In this document: positions 21,680-32,300 of the stretch, one piece after another
Layout: each line of letters starts with the position of its first letter
Position numbering within the stretch: position 1 is the first letter of the stretch
DNA from: Leuctra nigra
Lineage: Eukaryota > Arthropoda > Insecta > Plecoptera > Leuctridae
Length of the DNA: 64,000 nt
Direction: 5' to 3'
NCBI GenBank assembly: GCA_934045905.1
Contig: OW203769.1
Coordinates: 29,707,910-29,771,909, forward strand
Notes under the pieces: model-generated
Database searches by the model: none
What the model was told of the DNA's origin: nothing
Seen by the model: only the letters and a program-made list of their open reading frames with translations
Position numbers and translations under genes: made by a program

Positions 21680-22127
21680 GGGGGCCAATTCTTGAGTTTT
21701 CATGTTTTGAAACCATGTGTGGTTTCATTGTTTAAAACGTAAAAAAGTTGAAGACTAAGCAATAGTTGTCAACTTTTTTACGTTTTAAACAATGAAACCA
21801 CACATGGTTTCAAAACATGAAAACTCAAGAATTGAGGTGCGTGAACCTGGCACCCCCCATGTCAAAATTTCAAAAAACAACGACGAATCGAATTAGTGCT
21901 TAATTAGTGCCAATTAGTGCCGTTGAATCCAGAATTAGTGCTTCAACCCTTAAAAAGTTACAGGGAAAAAACTGTGGGGGGTGCCAAGTTCACGCTGGCA
22001 CCCCCCATGTCGAAAATTTTAAAAAAAACGACGGATCGAATTAGTGCTTAATTAGTGCCAATTAGTGCCGTCAAATCCAGAATTAGTGCTTCATCCCCTA
22101 AAAAGTTCACGCACCTGAATTGGCCTC
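21680..22127. mobile_element. Compound foldback element with GGGGCCAATTC ends
   Basis: Outer termini gggggccaattc (21680) and gaattggcctcc (about 22116-22127) are inverted. Inside lie a perfect 65-bp inverted repeat (21687-21751 with 21769-21833) and, after it, a tandem pair of about 150-bp units beginning ggcaccccccatgtc (21859, 22008) containing aattagtgcttaattagtgc. No protein. Superfamily not assigned. Confidence 0.65.
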
Positions 22128-22253
22128 CAGGTCAATGATACGATTTTCAGCTGCAATATGATGCGTCAGCGTAAGTGATTTTAGTGACTCGTATTATTTT
22201 TGGTATCGGTCTTGCATTTAGAGGAAAGAGATAAACAGACACAAGATTATTTA

Positions 22254-23267
22254 CTAGGAAAACGCTCAGTGTAACGCGTTGATGAGCGAGCACAGAACAT
22301 GCAACATCCCCATAGTAACGATGCACGACACGGCACAAGACGATTTTCTCTGCAATTTTTCAATCTCCATAATACTCTGGATGAATAACAGATCCATTGT
22401 GTCGTGAAGTCTTACCTACATACCTTCTCCAGAAATCTCTTGTGACATCCCATACTAAAAATTACAATTAATACTTGACTGATTGGGCTTACAATATGTA
22501 AAATTTAAAATTAAGTTGGTCTTGATCACCATGCAAAATTTGAACTTAATGTGAACTTTTTTATTGTCGACCAATTAGAAGACATTATTTAAACTTAAAT
22601 CAATTAGAGGATTTGACCTTCGTACTGCATCCGATTTTATGCGCTAGCTCAAAAATGCTTTCATTTTACTGTACATTGTGGATAGCTTGGCTGCTCTACA
22701 GGCCTTGCCTTGGAACAGAAGCTTAAAGAAGGCAGGGATGACAATTTAGTATACATTTTTCAAGATTATGGAATAAAATGACCTTAAAATGACAAAACTT
22801 TTGAAAATAACGACAGATTAGACTGAAAATTGGCAAAAATACCTAAAATAATGGTACCAATGACCACGCAAAGTTTTAAGTTGATCGGTCAATCTGTTCT
22901 AGTTTAAATGTCAAAAATCACATGAAAAATGGTTTTAAATTTGAACCAAAAGGAGGATTTGGCTGAAACTTTTTATGATTGGGTACAATGTTGGTTGCAA
23001 TGTTTTTGCTAAATTTCAAATTGATCGAAGCAACCAATCGAAAGATAATTTTTTTTAAATTTGAACCAATCACGGGAGCCCCTTCAAAAACGATCCCAGG
23101 GACCGCATAGAGTATGTTAGTATGTGTACAAAATTTCAGATCGATTGCTTGAGTGGTTTGACCTGGGGTGTGACCACAAAAAAACAAAAAAACAAAAAAA
23201 CAAACAAACAAACACACAGAGAAAGTGCCATAAGAGTACCGTGGTGACGCTCGCTACGCTCGCTCAA
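22254..23267 (-). mobile_element. Helitron-like family H1, copy 2
   Basis: The right edge in plus coordinates ends gacgctcgctacgctcgctc; the left edge is ctaggaaaacgctcagtgta. The middle contains the family words gaccacgcaaagttttaag and ccaatcgaaagataat. The poly(A)-like tract near 23175-23210 lies internally, just before the cacacagagaaagtgcc block, so it is not a retroposon tail. Confidence 0.6.
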
Positions 23268-23601
23268 CAAGGAAAGTGGCAAATCCTATTTTTAAACTTT
23301 GTGAACATCTGAAATTATTTTGATGATTTATTTATATTCAATGTTTAATGTAAAGGTATTACTTTATTAAGTCCACATAAGTATGTTCTGAATCATGTCT
23401 TACATATCGTTATAAAATCTAACGTGTCGTATAAAAATTTATTACGTTTACCAAACATCAATTTTTATTATGCCTTTGGAGACAAAACTAATTTAAGTAC
23501 CTACATATTTCTAAGTAATTCGAAAAGGTTGAACACTATACACAACACATTTTGTAAGATTCTCTGTCGAGTAGAAGGACAATTCCATGCCTTTGTTGAA
23601 G

Positions 23602-24232
23602 ATATCTGCCATCAACGGCAAGTGTTGAATGATATATTTTTTTTGTCTGGGGCTTTTCTGCAGCGAGGCTAATGGCGACGGAAGAATGATTATGAGGATG
23701 ATTGGGAGATGACGGTGAAGAGTAGGTGAGGATGGAAGGTGGGAAGGGGGCGGTCGTGGCCTATTTGTAGGGCTCCTTCCCAGCATTTGCCTGTCGACTG
23801 AGCGAAAACCACGAAAAAACCCCAGTCAGGAAGGACGGCCGCGGGAATCGAACCCGGGCCTCCGGAATACAAGTTCAGAGCGTTACCACTCCCCCAACCT
23901 GTTCCGTGCTTGAATGATATCCATCAACGGCAAGTGTTGAATGATATCCATCAACGGCAAGTGTTGAATGATATCCATCAACGGCAAGTGTTGAATGATA
24001 TCCATCAACGGCAAGTGTTGAATGATATCCATCAACGGCAAGTGTTGAATGATATCCATCAACGGCAAGTGTTGAATGATATCCATCAACGGCAAGTGTT
24101 GAATGATATCCATCAACGGCAAGTGTTGAATGATATCCATCAACGGCAAGTGTTGAATGATATCCATCAACGGCAAGTGTTGAATGATATCCATCAACGG
24201 CAAGTGTTGAATGATATCCATCAACGGCAAGA
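23602..24232. repeat. 27-bp minisatellite, interrupted by a SINE
   Basis: The unit tgaatgatatccatcaacgg plus caagtgt is repeated about 12 times from 23910 to 24232 with almost no variation. One further unit lies at 23602-23635, on the other side of a SINE. The 27-bp period keeps all frames open, which explains the long repetitive open frames on both strands; these are not genes. Confidence 0.9.
23636..23909 (-). mobile_element. tRNA-derived SINE (family S1) with target duplication
   Basis: Minus strand: head gcacggaacaggttggggga, A-box-like gggggagtggtaacgc, B box cccgggttcgattcccg, body with caaatgctgggaaggagccc and a terminal A-rich tail at 23636. Flanked by an 11-bp direct repeat TTGAATGATAT at 23625-23635 and 23910-23920. 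The target is a unit of the minisatellite, so the insertion post-dates at least part of the array. Confidence 0.8.
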
Positions 24233-24267
24233 GAGTCTGCGATGACTCGTCAAGACGCGAGTAAGGG

Positions 24268-24293
24268 TTGCGCCCCCCCCCCCCCCCCCCCCC
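24268..24293. repeat. Poly-C run
   Basis: A run of about 25 C. Similar C or G homopolymers occur at 24415, 29190, 40541, 44014, 49229, 49380, 54617, 57001, 58302 and 62136. They are unusually frequent for an AT-rich genome and may be prone to assembly error. Confidence 0.8.
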
Positions 24294-26712
24294 CTCTGCC
24301 TGTGGTTCATGGGGTGGGGGAGGGGGCTTGTTTTATCCCACTAAAGGCCTGTCTTGATTTGCATTGCAAATATCTGCTCTTGTGATCTCTCCCACTATTC
24401 ATCCGGGGGAAGGAGGGGGGGGGGGGGGATGGTGAAAGATAGGTCTTAGGTTAGATCCACTCTCATAGGGTGACTCACAAGGGATTTTATTAAATAACCA
24501 GAATTATTACAATTCTAAAATCGGCTTTTAGATTTTCACTGACAAGAAACTATACCCTTAAATTAAATGCAAAAAGTGTGAAAGTGTATTCATTTATTGT
24601 AAAAATTAGAACTTATATCACGCATTGTCACGTAAAGTCTCAGATATAGCGCAAAAATGGTTTAATAATTTAATTTGTTATACACAAGTAGCACCTCAAG
24701 CATATTACATCATGGCCCTTTACAATATTGCACAAAGGATTTATTTCCCTGCATTTCGCCATATATATTTTATAAAACAGACGATCAGAATCAAAGATAA
24801 AAGGTTACCTCCTCAACCGCACCTCGTTAATTCTTTTTCAAAAGAGTAGCAGTATTCAGCAATTCAATACTTGAACTCGTCTACAAGCTGAGACAAGTTT
24901 CAAAGTTTTCAATCAAGACACAAGATCAAGACAAAATTTAACAAATTAAGAGTAGGCTGAATAATAAGTAAACTTTGGAGATACATTTCCTAATATTAAT
25001 AATAGTACAGTTGATACATTTAAGTTATGAAATATGTGAAAAATAATTAGCATGGCATATTTTTTGAGACGATCTGACTAAACTCGAGGAACGTCTGGAA
25101 AAATATAGAAAATTTAGCTTCCCATGAGTAAGGAAAAATATTGTATTTATAAGACTGTGTATATAAATACTGTGTACACTGTCTTTTACTGACACACATA
25201 TATTATACTTATACTTATACACAGTCTTATACTGTGTGTATAAGATTGCTCAGGTAGACTAAAAAATTAGCTGCGATAATTAGTTTTATTTTATTCGTAA
25301 ATTATGGATTATTATTATTTTATTTATTTTATTGTCTGTTTGCAGCACATACAAATTGCAAAATACACAGAATAACAAATCAAATAAAAGAAAATTACGT
25401 AACATATTTAACAGTACGAAAGAATTAAAAAATTAAACATTTTTTCATATATCAAATAATTGAGAATTAAATAGGACATTAATATACAAGACTGGTAAAA
25501 TTACCAGCCTGCAAAAGCTATGACGATAAATTTTATAAAATCGTCTCCAATGTTTACTTAGAGCACAGCAACAGGACAAATAAGTGAATCTTGGTTAAAA
25601 TTTGTTTAAAGTTTCACTAAAGACTAAATCTTTTAAAGTGGACTCCCGTCAATTTGTCCTCAATGAACAGCACCCGCCAGGAAGATTGAATGAAGAAATC
25701 CCTGCTCTGAATGAAGCTATAGAAAGTTCATTAGTGGCCGAAGAACCTCCCTCCAGAGCACATGTCTGCCGATACCCACCCTTCCTCCTTCCTCCTTCCC
25801 CTAGATACCTCATGAATATGCAGAGCAGAGGTTTTTGCATAGATTTCAAGCAAAAGTTGTTTTCTTTATTTTTAATGGTCTCGTCGGAAGAGTGGTGATG
25901 TACACTCGGCAATTCATCAAAACAGACACTTGACATTTAAATTCACATGTATTCAAGTATATTTAAATAATTAATCTTATCAATAACTTTATTTTAACTC
26001 GTTAGTTTGAGTAGATCCATGACTCGTGAGTGAACGCGTTAGTAATCGAGCATTCGAAATGCATGGAATAATCTTGAGCTTCTCACTAAAGCGGAGTGGA
26101 AACTATGAATCAGTTTTCCGGTCAAATCAAGATACCGATATTGCAAGAAACCAACAGGCAAGCGATAGTAATTAATTTTTTGTGAAAATATTGGCCTGCT
26201 ACGTTACTTCTTTTGACGTGTATAATACGACAAACACACAAAAATTGGACGAAAGCAAGTTTCATTATCTCGTGAATTTCCAATAATTTTTAAATTTAAG
26301 TTTGTGCACTATTTCATTTCAGATACTAGGTAGGGCAAGAACACAATTGACCCTATTGTAAAACAGCGTCTATATTATTTTTGTTTTGTCTGAACATCGC
26401 TAATGAACATCAATAAAATGTTTAAATATCGGTTTTTATTCCATGTTTTTAAATCTTTTATTGACATTATCTTCTCTACAGTTTCGATTTATCTATTGGA
26501 ATCTCCTTCAGGATAACAAACAAACTCTCAAACGATCAATATTGCTTGAAAACATTTCAATAAACATGTCGATGTATCCCAAAGATGTTACTGATGAAAA
26601 CGAAATGAAGAATGTTTATAAACATGTGCAGTGCTGTGTGTTATTTGCTGCGAGTGTTGGGCGCAAAGTAGATATCCGATGACGTGTGAAGGAAGAGTTG
26701 ACAGTTATGTAA
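24294..26712. other. Gene-poor stretch; weak coding-like segment at 25640-25760
   Basis: Mostly AT-rich. About 25500-25560 resembles the target region of the hAT-like MITE at 16510-16549/17191. A plus-strand segment near 25640-25760 reads as a plausible peptide (SRQFVLNEQHPPGRLNEEIP) but has ordinary codon usage and no convincing splice sites, so it is not called as a gene. Near 26034 is a degenerate copy of the aacgcgtt..gagca word of family H1. Confidence 0.35.
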
Positions 26713-26713
26713 A

Positions 26714-28075
26714 TGTCCACGCATCAACTGCAGAGTGAGAGGGGGCCACACTTGTCTCTGCACGGTGCACTCTCATCAACTGCAGAGCGAGAGGGGGCCA
26801 CACTTGTCTCTGCACGGTGCACTCGTATCAACTGCAGAGTGAGAGGGGGCCACACTTGTCTCTGCACGGTGCACTCGTATCAACTGCAGAGTGAGAGGGG
26901 GCCACACTTGTCTCTGCACGGTGCACTCTCATCAACTGCAGAGCGAGAGGGGGCCACACTTGTCTCTGCACGGTGCACTCGTATCAACTGCAGAGTGAGA
27001 GGGGCCACACTTGTCTCTGCACGGTGCACTCGTATCAACTGCAGAGTGAGAGGGGGCCACACTTGTCTCTGCACGGTGCACTCTCATCAACTGCAGAGCG
27101 AGAGGGGGCCACACTTGTCTCTGCACGGTGCACTCGTATCAACTGCAGAGTGAGAGGGGGCCACACTTGTCTCTGCACGGTGCACTCGTATCAACTGCAG
27201 AGTGAGAGGGGGCCACACTTGTCTCTGCACGGTGCACTCGCATCAACTGCAGAGTGAGAGGGGGCCACACTTGTCTCTGCACGGTGCACTCGTATCAACT
27301 GCAGAGTGAGAGGGGGCCACACTTGTCGCTGCACGATGCACTCGCATCAACTGCAGAGTGAGAGGGGGCCACACTTGTCTCTGCACGGTGCACTCGCATC
27401 AACTGCAGAGTGAGAGGGGGCCACACTTGTCTCTGCACGGTGCACTCGTATCAACTGCAGAGTGAGAGGGAGCCACACTTGTCTCTGCACGGTGCACTCG
27501 TATCAACTGCAGAGTGAGAGGGGGCCACACTTGTCTCTGCACGGTGCACTCGTATCAACTGCAGAGTGAGAGGGAGCCACACTTGTCTCTGCACGGTGCA
27601 CTCGTATCAACTGCAGAGTGAGAGGGGGCCACACTTGTCTCTGCACGGTGCACTCGTATCAACTGCAGAGTGAGAGGGGGCCACACTTGTCCCTGCACGG
27701 TGCACTCGTATCAACTGCAGAGCGAGAGGGGGCCACACTTGTCTCTGCACGGTGCACTCGTATCAACTGCAGAGTGAGAGGGGGCCACACTTGTCTCTGC
27801 ACGGTGCACTCGCATCAACTGCAGAGTGAGAGGGGGCCACACTTGTCTCTGCACGGTGCACTCGTATCAACTGCAGAGTGAGAGGGGGCCACACTTGTCG
27901 CTGCACGGTGCACTCGTATCAACTGCAGAGTGAGAGGGGGCCACACTTGTCTCTCCACGGTGCACTCGTATCAACTGCAGAGTGAGAGGGAGGGGGCCAC
28001 ACTTGTCCCTGCACGGTGCACTCGTATCAACTGCAGAGTGAGAGGGGGCCACACTTGTCGCTGCACGGTGCACTT
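26714..28075. repeat. 52-bp minisatellite, ~26 units
   Basis: The unit contains tcaactgcagagtgagaggg, ggccacacttgtctctgcac and ggtgcactcgta. Units vary at a few fixed sites (gtatca/gcatca/tcatca; gtgaga/gcgaga; one unit missing a G; one unit with an extra gaggga). Since 52 is not a multiple of three, every strand and frame cycles, so the long open frames here are artefacts. Confidence 0.95.
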
Positions 28076-29372
28076 GCCACGTGCATTGCTATGAGTGATT
28101 TCATTGTATGCGCAAAAAAATTCACAAAGTAATGAGTAGGTATTCTGAAGTAACGGATTGGCTGGATTGTATGGCATCATCTTAAGACGTCTATGCTAAC
28201 TAGTTATTCTACTCTATTAGGTGAGATCTGATTTTATTGATTTTTTTATTATCTCTTTATTTTGACAATGTAAGTTTACAGTCAAGATTTACAAAAGTGT
28301 TCCCACAAAAAAGGTACACATTAAAATTACACATCAAACATTTACGCGCTGCAGATTAGGTTATACCATTCTGTCTTGAAACTTTTGATATCTCTAATTG
28401 CTATAATATTTAAACTTCACTCATTACAACATTTCATATTTGACTTTTGTCAAATTACTAGGTATTATAAATCCAAAACAGTTTTATGAATAAAGACGAG
28501 AATATCAAGCTTTAAAAGTAAATATTCAACCATCAGTTTAATTCATGTCTATAATTTATAAAGATTGATCGTCAAGTATTAAGTAACAGCAGGTAAAGTT
28601 TCGTTCAAATACCGTTTATACTTTGGTCAATGCTACACTCTAATTAAAATGGATTTTTTTTTCAAAGTAACGTATGAATATGAATTTAAGTTGAGATATT
28701 GAAAAGTAGAAATAAAAGTTGGATATTATTTTTACCGTGTTATGACTGAATTTCTTATTCCACAATTGCCATGTCAACCAAGTCTTCACCATGGCAACAC
28801 TTTTACTTATAAAACTTCATTCGAAATAAGTAACACGCCATTTTTCCAGCAAAATTATCTCTTGGCAAGTTGTCATTTGAATTTGTTTTTATTTTATTTT
28901 CGAAGTAATAACTGTGTTTGTCATTATTATGTGTAGCTATTGATGTTTAAGTATTTCGTTGCATGACAATAAAATAGTTGAGTAGAGAGAGAGAGAGTTA
29001 AGCAAGTGAAAGGTCCCTGACATATTTCATCTCGCATCCCGTAAAATCATAAAATTAGTTGAACATTTCACATCCTCTCTAAATGTAACAAAACACAGTC
29101 TCTCTTATCATCTTGGAAAACTGTTGAACTAGAATACTGTGGCGCTATCTATATGTCACTACACGACTCATCGCCCCTGTATCACTACACAAGGGGGGGG
29201 GGGGGGTAACAAGGGGTGGGAAGTATCGCTTTTTTATATTATTGGTCGTGGAAGTGGGGTGAGGTTTTGGATTGGGTGATGATCCCCTGGTTGATCTGAC
29301 CGTGTCGAATGATCTCGATTAATAACTCCTACTGAAATCTCCCCAGCGGCCGGCTGTCATCGCATAGCGTCT
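28076..29372. other. Gene-free stretch
   Basis: AT-rich DNA with a (GA)n run near 28985 and a G run near 29190. The segment from about 28235 resembles the 3' end of an old retroelement but has no coding part. No gene seen. Confidence 0.35.
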
Positions 29373-32300
29373 CGATGCTCGCTTATAGCGCGTTGATGAT
29401 GTGTAGATGCTCGCTTGTAGCGCGTTGATGATGTGTAGATGCTCGCTTGTAGCGCGTTGATGATGTGTAGATGCTCGCTTGTAGCGCGTTGATGATGTGT
29501 AGATGCTCGCTTGTAGCGCGTTGATGGTGTGTAAATGCTCGCTTGTAGCGCGTTGATGATGTGTAGATGCTCGCTTGTAGCGCGTTGATGATGTGTAGAT
29601 GCTCGCTTGTAGCGCGTTGATGATGTGTATATGCTCGCTTGTAGCGCGTTGATGATGTGTAGATGCTCGCTTGTAGCGCGTTGATGATGTGTAGAATGTA
29701 GATGCTCGCTTGTAACGCGTTGATGATGTGTAGATGCTCGCTTGTAACGCGTTGATGATGTGTAGATGCTCGCTTGTAGCGCGTTGATGGTGTGTAGATG
29801 CTCGCTTGTAGCGCGTTGATGATGTGTAGATGCTCGCTTGTAGCGCGTTGATGATGTGTAGATGCTCGCTTGTAGCGCGTTGATGATGTGTAGATGCTCG
29901 CTTGTAGCGCGTTGATGATGTGTAGATGCTCGCTTGTAGCGCGTTGATGATGTGTAGAATGTAGATGCTCGCTTGTAACGCGTTGATGATGTGTAGATGC
30001 TCGCTTGTAACGCGTTGATGATGTGTAGATGCTCGCTTGTAGCGCGTTGATGATGTGTAGATGCTCGCTTGTAGCGCGTTGATGATGTGTAGATGCTCGC
30101 TTGTAGCGCGTTGATGATGTGTAGAATGTAGATGCTCGCTTGTAACGCGTTGATGATGTGTAGATGCTCGCTTGTAACGCGTTGATGATGTGTAGATGCT
30201 CGCTTGTAGCGCGTTGATGATGTGTAGATGCTCGCTTGTAGCGCGTTGATGATGTGTAGAATGTAGATGCTCGCTTGTAACGCGTTGATGATGTGTAGAT
30301 GCTCGCTTGTAACGCGTTGATGATGTGTAGATGCTCGCTTGTAGCGCGTTGATGATGTGTAGATGCTCGCTTGTAGCGCGTTGATGATGTGTAGATGCTC
30401 GCTTGTAGCGCGTTGATGATGTGTAGAATGTAGATGCTCGCTTGGAACGCGTTGATGATGTGTAGATGCTCGCTTGTAACGCGTTGATGATGTGTAGATG
30501 CTCGCTTGTAGCGCGTTGATGATGTGTAGATGCTCGCTTGTAGCGCGTTGATGATGTGTAGAATGTAGATGCTCGCTTGTAACGCGTTGATGATGTGTAG
30601 ATGCTCGCTTGTAACGCGTTGATGATGTGTAGATGCTCGCTTGTAACGCGTTGATGATGTGTAGATGCTCGCTTATAGCGCTTTGATGATGTGTAGAATG
30701 TAGATGCTCGCTTGTAACGCGTTGATGATGTGTAGATGCTCGCTTGTAACGCGTTGATGATGTGTAGATGCTCGCTTGTAACGCGTTGATGATGTGTAGA
30801 TGCTCGCTTGTAGCGCGTTGATGATGTGTAGATGCTCGCTTGTAACGCGTTGATGATGTGTAGATGCTCGCTTAGTAACGCGTTGATGATGTGTAGATGC
30901 TCGCTTAGTAACGCGTTGATGATGTGTAGATGCTCGCTTATAGCGCGTTGATGATGTGTAGAATGTAGATGCTCGCTTGTAACGCGTTGATGATGTGTAG
31001 ATGCTCGCTTAGTAACGCGTTGATGATGTGTAGAATGTAGATGCTCGCTTGTAGCGCGTTGATGATGTGTAGATGCTCGCTTATAGCGCGTTGATGATGT
31101 GTAGATGCTCGCTTGTAACGCGTTGATGATGTGTAGAATGTAGATGCTCGCTTGTAGCGCGTTGATGATGTGTAGATGCTCGCTTATAGCGCGTTGATGA
31201 TGTGTAGATGCTCGCTTATAGCGCGTTGATGATGTGTAGATGCTCGCTTGTAGCGCGTTGATGATGTGTAGATGCTCGCTTGTAACGCGTTGATGATGTG
31301 TAGATGCTCGCTTAGTAACGCGTTGATGATGTGTAGATGCTCGCTTATAGCGCGTTGATGATGTGTAGATGCTCGCTTATAGCGCGTTGATGATGTGTAG
31401 ATGCTCGCTTATAGCGCGTTGATGATGTGTAGATGCTCGCTTATAGCGCGTTGATGATGTGTAGATGCTCGCTTGTAACGCGTTGATGATGTGTAGATGC
31501 TCGCTTAGTAACGCGTTGATGATGTGTAGAATGTAGATGCTCGCTTGTAGCGCGTTGATGATGTGTAGATGCTCGCTTATAGCGCGTTGATGATGTGTAG
31601 ATGCTCGCTTATAGCGCGTTGATGATGTGTAGATGCTCGCTTGTAGCGCGTTGATGATGTGTAGATGCTCGCTTGTAACGCGTTGATGATGTGTAGATGC
31701 TCGCTTATAGCGCGTTGATGATGTGTAGATGCTCGCTTATAGCGCGTTGATAATGTGTAGATGCTCGCTTATAGCGCGTTGATGATGTGTAGATGCTCGC
31801 TTATAGCGCGTTGATGATGTGTAGATGCTCGCTTGTAGCGCGTTGATGATGTGTAGATGCTCGCTTGTAACGCGTTGATGATGTGTAGATGCTCGCTTAT
31901 AGCGCGTTGATGATGTGTAGATGCTCGCTTAGTAACGCGTTGATGATTTGTAGATGCTCGCTTATAGCGCGTTGATGATGTGTAGATGCTCGCTTGTAAC
32001 GCGTTGATGATGTGTAGATGCTCGCTTATAGCGCGTTGATGATGTGTAGATGCTCGCTTGTAACGCGTTGATGATGTGTAGATGCTCGCTTATAGCGCGT
32101 TGATGATGTGTAGATGCTCGCTTATAGCGCGTTGATGATGTGTAGATGCTCGCTTGTAACGCGTTGATGATGTGTAGATGCTCGCTTGTAGCGCGTTGAT
32201 GATGTGTAGATGCTCGCTTAGTAACGCGTTGATGATGTGTAGATGCTCGCTTATAGCGCGTTGATGATGTGTAGATGCTCGCTTAGTAACGCGTTGATGA

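Noticed and set aside
23883..24245. Long repetitive open frames on both strands through the 27-bp array
   Set aside because: Period divisible by three keeps frames open automatically; no start context, splice sites or variation pattern of a protein.
25602..25898. Plus-strand 98-residue frame
   Set aside because: Some peptide-like text but ordinary codons, no good splice sites, no family; noted only in the gap entry.
26713..28180. Open frames through the 52-bp minisatellite
   Set aside because: The unit lacks stops in several frames; the frame rotates every unit; no non-repetitive coding DNA on either side.
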